The notes under the pieces are model-generated. The model had not been told where the DNA came from. It ran no database searches and saw only the letters and a list, made by a program, of their open reading frames with translations. Both the position numbers and the translations under genes were made by a program. DNA of 64,000 bases from Phanerodontia chrysosporium (taxonomy: Eukaryota > Basidiomycota > Agaricomycetes > Polyporales > Phanerochaetaceae), in assembly GCA_001910725.1 (NCBI GenBank), contig MJGA01000033.1:186001-250000 (forward strand), in the 5' to 3' direction. Shown here in pieces: positions 43,087 through 53,346 of this stretch; positions within the stretch are counted from its first letter, which is position 1; each line of letters opens with the position of its first letter.

Positions 43087-45320
43087 GTCAGCACTCGGAC
43101 GACGCTACCACGACCTCTCTCTCTCTTCTTGAGAGATACTTCGCACGTCCTATTGGCACTTTCACCACCAGAGATGGCCAGACACGTTTGTTCGATCAAC
43201 TTACCTACTCCGAATATTTCACTCTCTTCCGCCTCATCACGTACAACGCAACAAACATTGGACGTCCAAACTGCTTTAATGAACACTACCCGTCTGGCAC
43301 CATGGACACTGCTCGAATGCATGTCCTTCTCCGCACTGCAGCCCTCGAACACATCTGCCGCATTCAACCTGTGCGACCCTCTCAAGGTGAACGTTTCTAC
43401 ATTCGCTCGCTACTGCAACGTCGACCGACACGAAGCTTCATTGACTTACTCACTGTTGATGGCATCCAGCTTCCCTCCTTTCAACATGCTGCATCTGCGC
43501 TTGGCCTGTTCGCGGAAGTGAACGAAGGCGAGCTTGCGATGCGAGAGGCCATCGATTTGTTGAGCACACCACATCAGCTACGTGTTCTCTTCGCTCATTT
43601 ACTGGTCAATGATTGCATCGCAACCCCTGCAACACTCTGGGACGGCATCGTCGACTTCCTTGCCCGTGACTTCGTCATTGTCCACAATGGTCACACTGCT
43701 CTCGGTGTTAATCATGCTCTTCAACAGATATCCCTCCTGCTCGAAGAGCATGGGAAAACTCTATCTGACTACGGGCTCCCCGAACCCATCACCTATGCTG
43801 CCGAAGTTGAGCATGAACTACAGAGATGGTATCCGTCTCTCGACGCTATTGCCTCCCGTGCCTCGACCTCCCTGTCATTGCTGAACACTGAACAGCGTGC
43901 AATCTTTGACATCGTCACCTCTGCTGTCGCAAACGACACGTCTCTGCTCGCCTTCGTCGATGGCAAGGCCGGTCGAGGAAAGACCTTTCTCGTCAACACA
44001 ATCTGCGACTTTCTTCGTGCTCAACAGCATGTTGTTCTCACAACTGCCACATCTGCCTACGCAGCTCAATTGTATCCGGGAGGACGCACAACACACTCCA
44101 CGTTCAAGGTGCTCTTCCACAGTCTGACCCTGCTTCAAAGTCATTCGACGCTCATCGCCCTTTATCAGGTACCTGTTAACAATAACAACGAGTTTCTCAA
44201 ATCTCCGATCAGTGCACACTCCTCCCGTGCAGAGCCTCTTCGTCATGCGAAGCTTATCATTTGGGACGAAGCACCAATGGCAAACAAGGCAGTTCTCGCA
44301 TGCGTCGACGCTACGCTGCGCGACGTTTGTGAAAACCAACATCTGCCTTTCGGTGGCAAGGTTGTCATCCTTCTTGGTGACTTCCGCCAGACCGCCCCCG
44401 TTGTAAGAGGTGGTCGAAAGGCTGACATCATTCAGGCGTCCATCAAAACTTCTTCTCTCTGGCCTCTTTTTACTGTCTTTCAACTGACTCTTCCCATACG
44501 AAACGCACAGGACCCCCAGTTCGCAGCGTTTGTCGACGACATTGGTGACGGTGCGGGGCCTGAGGTCTCTTTACATCACCTCGACCACGCATCTTCCAGC
44601 CATGATCTCATCGACTTCGTCTTCCCCCTCTCGCTACTTCGGGACCCTGCGGCATGTTCAAGACGTGCCATTCTCGCACCCACCAACCGTCAGGTCGATA
44701 CGTACAACGATGCAATTGTGCAGAACGTTCACGGTGATTCCCGCACATATCTCGCTGCAGACTCTCTGAAAGAGGCCGACGACGCCAACGTTGACTCCCC
44801 AGCTGAAGCAACCGGTCTTCTCGACTACGCCGCGCGGCACACGCCCCCTGGTCTTCCCCCACACGCACTATCTATCAAAACAAACGCTGTTTACCGCATT
44901 CTTCGCAACTTCTCCATTGACCGCGGCTTAGTCAAGAACGTCCGTGTCGTTGTCACCGCTATCGGAGATCGTCTTATCACCGTTAGGATTCTACGCCAGA
45001 GCTCGTCACATCTCGCTGACACCGAGAGTCACGAAGAGTTCCTCATCCCACGCATCACGTTCACGCACGAGCTACATTCAGGATATACTCTGCTTCGTCG
45101 ACAGTACCCACTCGCCCTCGCGTACTCAACTACATTTCACAGCTGCCAAGGCCTCACGCTCGACCGCGTTGGCGTCGATCTCACACAGCCCGTGTTCTCC
45201 CACGGCCAGCTGTACACCGCGCTCTCGCGGATCCGCCACCGTTCTCATGCGAAGCTCCTCCTTCCACAGGTAGACAGTAACGTGACAACAAATGTAACTT
45301 ACTCAGAACTTCTCCTGTAA
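43087..45320 (+). pseudogene. Helitron Rep-helicase, C-terminal PIF1-like helicase part
   Basis: It continues the HRRY of 35384 as GQHSDDATTTSLSLLERYFA in the same frame. The helicase motifs are intact: VDGKAGRGKTFL (Walker A), LIIWDEAPMANK (Walker B), GGKVVILLGDFRQTAPVVRG, then IKTNAVYRILRNFSID and the C-terminal TTFHSCQGLTLDRVGV and GQLYTALSRIRHRS. No stop occurs to 45320. The codon that is TAG in the deleted copy is CAG here (LYQVPVNNN). The part cannot be expressed as Rep-helicase while the LTR element splits the gene. Confidence 0.92.
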
Positions 45321-45359
45321 TTTACCCTCTTCTCTACGCCTCAAACACGAAGCGAAGCG

Positions 45360-45375
45360 AAGTGACCACTTGTTT
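45360..45375 (+). repeat. Helitron 3' terminus with terminal hairpin (copy 2)
   Basis: AAGTG-AC-CACTT followed by GTTT, identical to 15040-15055; the flanks diverge immediately after. Insertion next to T is compatible with Helentron/Helitron2-like ends. Confidence 0.6.
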
Positions 45376-45966
45376 ACTCTGAAGCAAGGTAAGCTTTTGG
45401 AGCTTACCACACACAGATACTAACAAGCAGACGCCCGATGTAAGCTGGGTGTCCTTTGCATCTATCTCTTATTATCATGGGTCGACGAGGTATCACCACC
45501 TGAGCTATGTCCATAGCGGTCGTCGTCTCAATTCCATCTGTTCTCCGTTCTCCGTCATCCTCAGTCATCACCACGTCCATCCTGAACCCAGCGCGGGCCA
45601 AGTTCGACAGGGTATCATGTATGTTTTTCAATGGAGATCCTCGCAGTGATGTTTGACAGCGTGTACAGAAACCATCCGCTGGCCGAGGGCCGCCACACGT
45701 ACGCTTCCCACCTTCGAACTCGTTCCTGGGAGCCATCGCTCTGTGGAGGGACGTGAGCCCCTGGCATGACAGACCGTGTGCGAATGTGCACCATGTGTGT
45801 CGATCTGCGGGGGTGTGGCACGGTATGTGCACACGACCACTAATCTCTGCAGCTCGGCATCGAGGCTGAAGCACTCATCTGCGTCTGCGTACAGAAAACC
45901 GTATCTCGGCGACATTTGTATCTCGGCATCCTCGAAATGCACCCTCGAAAGCCCTCGGTGGCATCT

Positions 45967-45972
45967 TATAAA
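45967..45972 (+). promoter_or_regulatory. TATA box of S53 gene A
   Basis: TATAAA lies 67 bp upstream of the ATG at 46040 and is conserved in the inverted copy (61855-61850). Confidence 0.5.
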
Positions 45973-46039
45973 GTGCTGACGTCGTGCCTCTGCGGCTGTA
46001 GGACCGCCTCTCGTGCCCTTCCCTTCTCCGCCCTGCAGG

Positions 46040-48144
46040 ATGCTGGCAAGGAGTCTCATCGTTCTCTCTCTCTTTTCCGCTGCCCTATGCGACCCTCTTG
46101 GTCGCCGGGCTATGAAGGTGCACGAGAGCCGTAGCGATGTTCCGTTTGGCTTTGTCAACCGGGGTCGCGCCGCACCTGACACGGTCTTGAGCATGCGCAT
46201 TGCGCTCACCCAGCAGGATCCCGAGGGTCTGACAGATGCCCTCATGGCTGTGAGCACCCCAGGCAATGCACGGTACCAGAAGTTCCTGAACCAAGACCAG
46301 GTATCCACTCCGTGGTCTTGATGGTGATGAAGTAACTGACGTCGTATAACTCAGGTTGCGGCCTTCACGGCACCTACAGCAGAGACCTCGGACGCTGTCA
46401 TCTCCTTCCTGAAGGAAAATGGTATAAATTCCGCCATCATGACTTCTGCCGGAGACTGGCTCGCGTTTGACACCACGGTTGGCACGGCCAACGAGCTGTT
46501 TAATGCCGACTTCCACGTCTTCGAGCACCAGGACACCGGCACTCGGAGCATCGTCACCATGGAGTACTCCGTACCTGAGGATCTGTCGGAGCATATCCAG
46601 CTTATTCACCCCAGCATCTCGTACGAACAATATTCTCTAGTGTTGCCCGTCCCCATCTGACTGTTCGCATAGGTTCGGCACCAGCGATATTTCTCCCCAA
46701 CTCCACTTCCCGCAAAGAGAAATTGTTCGCTCAGTCAATTCTACGACAAATGGTACTCTCCCGGCGAGCTGTCTTACGAATGTCACTCCCGCGTGTCTCC
46801 AAATTGCGCACGGTATTTCTTCCACTCCAGCTGTTGTGGCCTCCAATACGATTGGTATCGCGGGCTTCATCGACCAGTTTGCCAACCAAGCGGATCTCTC
46901 GGTGCGTGCAGCGATTAGGGTGGCTATTCCTGTTTTAACTGATGGCAACACATATAGACTTTTCTCAAGATCTTTCGCCCTGATGTTCCACCCCAAACTG
47001 AATTCAATCTGGACACTCCTAGATGCAGGCACGAATAGTCAGGACCCGACTCAAGCCGGTATTCTAGCTGTACGTGCGACAAAGGATGGAAATACTATCG
47101 TGTGCACTGACCAGACACCCATAGAATTTTAACATACAGTACACAGTGGGCATCGCAACCAACGTCCCTGCAACTTTTATCTCATGCGGAGACAGGACTA
47201 CAGACAATTTGGCAGGGTTCGTGGACTTTGCCAACTTCGTCAATAATTTGGCAAATCCGCCACAAGTTGTCAGTACTAGCTATGGCCTAAACGAGAATCT
47301 GGTTTCTCGAAACGTAGCGAAGTGGGTTCCCTTCTCGACTTGTCAATGTCGGCTTAACTGAGCTGTGCACACCAAGTTCGCTATGCAATACCTACCAAGC
47401 GCTCGGTGCAAGGGGCGTTTCCGTTATATTCTCGTCGGGCGACGGTGCTGTCAGTGGTCTCCGGCCTGTCCGTTGCACCACCTTTGGGGCCTCCTTCCCG
47501 TCCGGTTGCCCGTTGTACGTGGGTTGTACACGTGTTGGGCACTATCACTGACTGTGCTACCGTCAGCGTGACATCTGTCGGCTCTACCAACATCAACGCC
47601 ACCACGCCCCCTTTCGAGACAGCCTCATTCTTCACGTCCGGAGGGTTCTCCAACACTTTTGCACAGCCGAGCTACCAAATCCCCGCAGTGTCGCATTTCC
47701 TTTCTATACTTGGAAGCACGAACGCGGGAAAGTTCAACCCATCGGGGCGGGGCTATCCTGATGTCACGGCAGTCGGAGAGGATGTCGAGTGCATATTCCA
47801 GCAGACGAATCAGACAGCCTCTGGGACTGGGATCGCGGCTCCGATCTTTGCAAGCGTGATTGCACTCATCAACGACCGCCTTGCACAGGCGGGCAAGGGT
47901 CCGCTCGGTTTCCTCAACCCGTTCCTCTATGGCGCCGCCGCCGCGACCTTTAATGATATTCAGGCCGGCAGCAACCCAGGCTGCAACACCAAAGGGTTCT
48001 CCGCAGTTGCAGGCTGGGACCCGGTGCGTGGCACGCAAGCGTAGGGCGACACTTTTGGCTGACTTTTGCACCCAGGTCTCTGGCCTTGGGTCTCCCAACT
48101 TTGATGCACTGCTTGCAGCAGCAGAAATTGTTTCTGGCCTTTAA
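46040..48144 (+). pseudogene. S53 (sedolisin/tripeptidyl-peptidase-like) gene A, frameshifted
   Basis: Signal peptide MLARSLIVLSLFSAALC. The activation domain follows (SMRIALTQQDPEGLTDALMA, TPGNARYQKFLNQDQ), then the catalytic domain with NTIGIAGFIDQFANQADL, VSVIFSSGDGAVSG, GFSNTFAQPSYQIPAVSHFL, GRGYPDVTAVGED and GPLGFLNPFLYG. About seven short introns fit. At about 47029 one extra C (LDTP then TAG, where gene B reads LDTLDGG) shifts the frame and gives a stop at 47035-47037. The motif that should be GTSxxxP is SGTGIAAP, so the catalytic Ser is Gly. It is both a pseudogene and of pseudoprotease type. Secretion is inferred from the signal peptide. Confidence 0.88.
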
Positions 48145-48414
48145 TAACGAAGGTTGTCTGAGAATATGTACGGTATTCGGAAAGAGGACGCTAGTATAGT
48201 CTGCATCGCCTCGCAATGGGTCCGTCGAGAGCAATATCAATGACTCGAGTGTCCTTCCTTATTTTCTGCACCTTGCACTGGGACCTTTGTCAATATCTGC
48301 GTCCGTGACCGCGTTGCTTTGCTTCAGGACGCTCTGGCTTCAGTCAAAGTTGTAGAGTGAATCGCGGTGAGGACGAGTAAGAAAAGAGAGCTTATCCGGT
48401 TAGACGCCAGGGTA

Positions 48415-48522
48415 CTGCGGTTTGCGTTCAGCAAGGCGCCGAGGCTCGTTGCGCACTTTTTGTCGCGCGGCCAACCCTACCCTAGGGGCACGACGACGTC
48501 GAGCCTCGTTCTCGCTGTATCT
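48415..48522 (+). repeat. Left terminal inverted repeat (108 bp)
   Basis: Matches the reverse complement of 52807-52914 at every position by eye. It is flanked by TA on the outside. Confidence 0.95.
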
Positions 48523-48953
48523 CGCCAACAATGGTGTGTGGCAGTAATTAGATGTTATGTGTAGGGTCCCAGGGCTTGTATGTAGCTGTATACCAAGAAA
48601 TATATGTACGAAACCAGTCTACCAAGAGATATAGCACTGGAACTCTTCTCGAGGCTGCCAGGAGGAGCCATACGCCCGCCTCTAGCAGTGTAGACCAAGC
48701 TCTAGTCTACAAAGGAGATTGACCTACAAACTTGTATGGCATCTAGTGCCAGATACGAGCCTCAAGTACCCAGAACATGAGAGGAACCTGAACGAAGGGT
48801 AGTGATTTCAGTGTGCGGATATATTGTACTTGCGAGGTCGGTGGCATCTGCGACCTGGCCGTGACGCACCGTCATCACCGCGCCTTCCCCCTCCCTTGCC
48901 CTCACAGCATATCTACTCCTTCTGTGTACCTGTGAAAGACGCAACAACCTGCC

Positions 48954-49685
48954 ATGGCGGGCCAAAGAAGGCACACCGGCACCTGCAAGGCTTCGGGAAC
49001 CTCAAAGGCTCGTCAAACCCAGCCGCCAACCCAAAGCAAATCACGTACCACTGGAAACCGTCCGAAAGACACACCCGTCGATCCCGCCGCATCCAAGCTG
49101 CAACGCAAAGGCGAGAGGAAGCCTGGACACTCGTCTGCGCCTGCTTCATCATTCCATGGTGCTGCTTCCGCCAGTGCCTGTGAGGGGAAGCCACGACAAA
49201 GACGGGAACTGACATCAGGTGCTCCGCCAATTGGGACCAAGGCCAATGCTACGCACCTCGCTGAACAGAACGGACCAAAGCAGAAGCCGCCAAAGCCCAA
49301 ACCTCGTCCTGCCTATAAGCGTCGCCTAGATCAGCCACCGGACTCTGGTGCCAGCGACGTCCCCGATGTGCGCAGAGAGCAGCCGGACCTACAAGGCGGT
49401 CATGTTCAGCCTGACGCTACTGCAGAGGAGCTAGCTGCGGCAGGTGTCCTGGCGACTATGTCTCACGCACCTGCATGTGCCTTCCGTGCAGCTAGACCCG
49501 TTTCCCGTGCTCAGTCTGTTGAGGTGCTGGAGGACAGCAATGACAGCCGCGACATCTTGCCATATGCAGCCAGTGATGATAACGGCGGTGACGAGTGGGA
49601 GGAAGGAGAAAAGGGGGGAGTACCGGCAGCAGAGGAGGAGGAGGAAGAGGTGGCCGAGGTGGAGGAGGAGGAGGTGGAGGAGGTG

Positions 49686-49719
<34 letters not shown>

Positions 49720-51339
49720 GGCAGGTCGAAGAGCTGGAGGAATGGAAGGATGTGATGTTTGGTGCACGAAGTCAGTCTGTGTCTCGTGCCGCATCTGCGC
49801 CAGGTGCGTTTGTGATGACGCCCACCCGGGTCATTGAACTGAACATAGAAGCAGGCTCCCAGGCAATTGTTTACCGCAGACAGTCGTTCACTGTACCCAT
49901 CGAAGTGCTGTGTGATGGTGTACTGAAGGAGCTCGATCTCTCATCGTCAATGTCATGGACTGACGTTCGGATAGCCATTGCCAAGGTCATGCTACGACAT
50001 CCCTATTCTTTACGTCTGGTCTACACATTGCCCTGGAGGCGCTCAAGTAGAAATAGCAAAATCCTGCCCACATCTTTGGATAGTGAGCAAGAGTGGGACG
50101 CTCTTAAGCGCCACATAGAGGAGTACACCAAGGCGGAACTGGCCAAGTACCGGGGGAAGGGAGTCGTGAAGGGCTTTCGTATCACCATCATGGACAAAGA
50201 TGACATAGACCCAGCATCGAACAAGGTGTGTAGAACTTATCTTTTCATTATCAGAAGTGCCTCACAGGTATCTATATAGGCAAAGCAAGCTACGAAGAAT
50301 GCTACAATGTCAAAGGGGCAGAAGAGCGGATCCAGTTTCCGCATCAAGGGTACCGACATCAGGCTCGGCGAGTTCACAGAAGCAGAACAAGCGGAGCTTC
50401 GCGATATGCACGAAGGGGGCTCACACGAAAATGACGAGTCAACGCCCGACGAGCAGCGGTATGTCAGTGAGATCTTCAAGCACCATCGCTGCGCCAAATG
50501 CAACTGGCCATGCTCGGTCGTCTTCACGCAAACCCATAAACGCTTCACTATAGCAGAAATATCTAAGATGAGTCGCATTCTGGTAGGGTTTATCTGATCT
50601 CGTTCTGCATCCAGCCAAGCTCACAGTCACTTGACAGGCTCTTGGGCTGCCCCACATCACCATTTCAAATGTGCCGAGAATGGTCCTTGCAGACGTGAAG
50701 ACCGACCCAGTCGGCGGCTCGCAGACAGATGCTGCTGCCAAGTCAGCGTCGAACAGTATCCCGGCTGCGACTAGTAACCCGCAAGGACCTGTGCCTGCTG
50801 CGTATGGCCCTGCTGGATTTCCGACATTTAATCCATATCAATTCTTCCCATTTCCCCCTGTTGCTCCGACACCGTTTCCGTACATGTCACCGCCGACCGC
50901 TAATGGCGCGTTTTGGCCGCCTTCTGGTGACTATCCCTTGACACCCCGCAAACGTACTCGCCGCACTGAAGAAGCCGACGACATCTCCCCAAGACGTGGA
51001 CATTACCAGCGCGACTATGATCGGAACGCTCCACCTTCTGACATGCTCGACCATGAGCTCGAGGATAGCGTGGAATACCCGGTGCTCGGCGAGTGGCTGG
51101 AGGGGCTTGATGCACATGCGTTCCGAGGGCAAGACCGTCAGAACTATGCCGCGTGGACGGGATCGTTCTATGATCTTGGCTACAACCGCCTAGATGACCT
51201 GCTTGCTGTGTCGACACAAGATTTGTGCAGCCAGCTTGGCATGGTTCCCGGAATGGCTGCCCGTCTATTACGGTGGGCAAAACACGACTGCGCGAAGCTG
51301 CTACAAGATGCACGCCTCTCGAAGCGGCGTAGATTTTGA
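48954..51339 (+). CDS. Transposon-borne 758-aa protein with acidic run, beta-grasp-like region and SAM-like C-terminus
   Basis: Exons are 48954-50225, 50280-50582 and 50638-51339, all phase 0 and all multiples of three. In order: a Lys/Pro-rich basic N-terminus, a Glu-run (codons at about 49633-49740), a compact region starting SFTVPIEVLCDGVLKELDLS and ending DSEQEWDALKRHIEEYTK (beta-grasp or PB1-like by pattern), KHHRCAKCNWPCSVVF (a possible metal site), a Pro/Phe-rich linker, and a C-terminal helical domain (VLGEWLEGLDAH, LGYNRLDDLLAVSTQDL, LGMVPGMAARLLRWAKHD) resembling a SAM domain, ending KRRRF. It lies inside the TIRs, so it moves with the transposase. Function unknown: it may be a regulator or co-factor of transposition, or a captured host gene. 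Confidence 0.75.
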
Positions 51340-51380
51340 GTCCATGTGCAATCAAATATATTTGTTCAGTGTTCAGTAGA

Positions 51381-52698
51381 TTATACATAGCCGCTATGAT
51401 AAAAGAAAGACCGTGCTTGGTCAGGTGTGATGGCGTATACAGCATTGAAGAGTATCGATAGAACCTCCAATTGATCACGAGGATCTGAGCCGGTTGAGCT
51501 TGAACGTGCGAAATCAGGGTGCTCGCGTCGTATGGAGGCCTTAATCGCAGAGAAGGCTTGCTCAATGGGGTTCAGGTCGGGTGAGTAGGCGGGCAAGAAC
51601 TCAATCTTCATGCCACTAGTTGACACATTAGTAGAAGCAATGAGGACGATACATGAACACTCACAGTAGCTCGATCATTTCGACAAGGGCAGGGTCTTTG
51701 TGGATGCTGCAGTTGTCCATGACGAGGACCGAGTTCGGCCCAGGGAAACGCTGCATCTTGGGTACAAGCGCTTTGACGAAATCCACGAAGCGGGCAGCAT
51801 TGTAGCTGCCCTCGACGATGTCGCAGTGAAGCATCCCGTCGAGGGACAAGGCCGGAAGAATGGAATACCTAGCAGGTAAGAGCACTGTTAGTAGCCAGCG
51901 TACAACCTGCACTCTAGCGTACGTACCTTTTCCCCCGTACATAGAAGCAACTCCGTCGTATCCGCTCACCGCGCAGAGCCCATGCGAATCCCCGGATTGC
52001 TGTCCGACGGTCAAACGAGCTCTCATCGACGAAGACAAGCTGCCGCGGCTGGTAGTTAGACCCCATCCGCAAGACATACTGCATGCGCCGCTCTTCACTT
52101 CGTTCGAGTGCGACCTTTGTGATCTATCACTTGTAAGTCTGTATCCTACGCGACAAGTCAGGACGTACCTTCTTCCGAGTGTAGCCCATCTTATGTAGGG
52201 CACGAGATATCGCCGAGATTGAGGCCTTACACCCAGCGTACTCCGCCAGATTTGCACGTAGCTCTTCAAGGTAGATATCAGGGCTGTGCTCGATACAACG
52301 CACCAGGTACTGCGGGAGGTGTGAATCCGTGATGACTGAAAGGATACCGGCCCACGCACCTGAAGCTCAACAAACCCAAGCTTCGACTTCCTGCTCAGCC
52401 CATGCTTCCGAGGGTTTGATTCTACTGTGTTAGTATGCATGTACACCTTGAACACCCGCTGGATGGTTCTCTTCGAGAGTCCAGTTATGGCCGCTATCTC
52501 TTCAGTAGAAAGCCCACGGATAAAGCGCATGTGACAAACTGCCCAGCGCAGGTCGTTTGAGTATGGTTTGGCTCTTGAGCGTGCCTGGGGGCTAGGCATC
52601 TGAGATTTGTCGTTCCTAGAGCCGGGGAAGGTGCTGGTTTGGCGGGGCGGGATAATGAGGGTAAGAGATAGTTGGAAAGGAGTCGCAAAACAGGACAT
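51381..52698 (-). CDS. IS630/Tc1-type DDE transposase
   Basis: Starts are at ATG 52698 or the in-frame 52599 (MPSPQARSRAKPYSNDLRW). An HTH region (LSTEEIAAITGLSKRTIQRV) is followed by an intron at 52359-52310, then YLVRCIEHSPDIYLEELRAN and an HTH-like ISAISRALHKMGYTRKK. The catalytic core shows LVFVDESSFDRR (first Asp), VLVMDNCSIHK (second Asp) and FLPAYSPDLNPIEQAFSAIK (the acidic third position is Glu). Introns at about 52169-52116, 51928-51869 and 51660-51611 interrupt it; their edges were not all checked base by base. The C-terminus is QARSFFYHSGYV. No stop was found in the spliced frame. Confidence 0.88.
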
Positions 52699-52806
52699 AC
52701 AGCGGCGAGTAGGGGTAGTCCAAGCCTCGAGTGTGTAGAGAAGCTAGAGTGAAGCTTTGGAAATGTGACCGTGAAAGCCGTTTATCGATAGACGTCGTGG
52801 TTGACA

Positions 52807-52914
52807 AGATACAGCGAGAACGAGGCTCGACGTCGTCGTGCCCCTAGGGTAGGGTTGGCCGCGCGACAAAAAGTGCGCAACGAGCCTCGGCGCCTTGCTG
52901 AACGCAAACCGCAG
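52807..52914 (-). repeat. Right terminal inverted repeat (108 bp)
   Basis: Perfect inverted copy of 48415-48522, flanked by TA on the outside. Confidence 0.95.
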
Positions 52915-52924
52915 TAAGCAGCTT

Positions 52925-53202
52925 CCACTTACATACTCTATGTTTTGGAAGCGTAGCATTGTATTGGCCCACGCGTCCTTGTCCTCATCCCCGTCTTGCT
53001 CTATCCCGCCTTGGTTACATCTACGCCACTCGTCGCAGGCTACAAGCTCCTGTGTGACTCCGGAGACTCCGAATACAAGTGCATCGCGCGCCTCGTGCTG
53101 ATTATCGAGCTCGCTTTCACGGAGGACAAAGAGCAGCCTCGGTGTCTTGACCACCGAACATCGATCTGTCCTGCTCCCTCGTATCCTCGTGGCACAGAAC
53201 AA
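52925..53202 (-). other. Possible host exon interrupted by the transposon
   Basis: The minus strand from 53202 reads TPRLLFVLRESELDNQHEAR, GVSGVTQELVACDEWRRCNQ and DAWANTMLRFQNIEY, then a good GTAAGT donor at about 52934. The transposon begins 20 bp further. The rest of an intron and the next exon would lie left of 48415. No family was recognised and the gene is unproven. Confidence 0.3.
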
Positions 53203-53346
53203 ACAGGCTGTCTACAACGTGGGGTCGTGGAAAAGTTTGGTATAAATCTGCAGGACATCGCTTAGCTCAGAATCCAAGTACGGACTTCTCCTAGACGCTG
53301 TCCCTCCGACCCCGCCTCACCTCTTTCCCAACCACCACTTCTCATC

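Larger units (their letters stand above)
30746..45375 (+). mobile_element. Helitron (autonomous type) interrupted by an LTR retrotransposon
   Basis: The element encodes an OB-fold-like protein (31352-32431), a short Cys/His protein (32576 onward) and the Rep-helicase (33346 to 45320, split). The 3' end at 45375 is fixed by comparison with the deleted copy at 12741-15055. The 5' end is not defined and lies somewhere between 30746 and 31350. A GCACG-CGTGC inverted repeat at about 30953-30972 is a possible terminal structure. Without the 7.7 kb insertion the Helitron would be roughly 6.4-6.9 kb. Confidence 0.8.
45389..48144 (+). repeat. Left arm of a large inverted duplication
   Basis: This arm corresponds, inverted, to 59674-62332. 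Both outer ends carry a GTAAGCT...AGCTTAC hairpin. From about 45645 to 46310 (promoter and first exon of the S53 gene) the arms are nearly identical by eye. Further into the gene they diverge clearly. Confidence 0.75.
48415..52914. mobile_element. 4,500-bp DDE transposon with 108-bp TIRs and TA target duplication
   Basis: It begins CTGCGGTTTGCG and ends with the exact inverted repeat. The 108-bp ends (48415-48522 and 52807-52914) are perfect inverted copies, and both sides are flanked by TA (48413-48414, 52915-52916), as in the Tc1/mariner group. It contains an IS630/Tc1-type transposase (minus) and a convergently transcribed 758-codon gene (plus), tail to tail 41 bp apart. Both ORFs are open, so the copy is probably young and may be autonomous. 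Confidence 0.93.

Noticed and set aside
45389..45407. GTAAGCT...AGCTTAC hairpin as the Helitron 3' end
   Set aside because: It is absent from the other Helitron copy and is instead shared with the far arm of the inverted duplication at 62313-62332.
49492..49837. Proline-rich and glycine-rich ORFs
   Set aside because: Alternative frames of the GAG-repeat that encodes the Glu-run of the transposon-borne protein.
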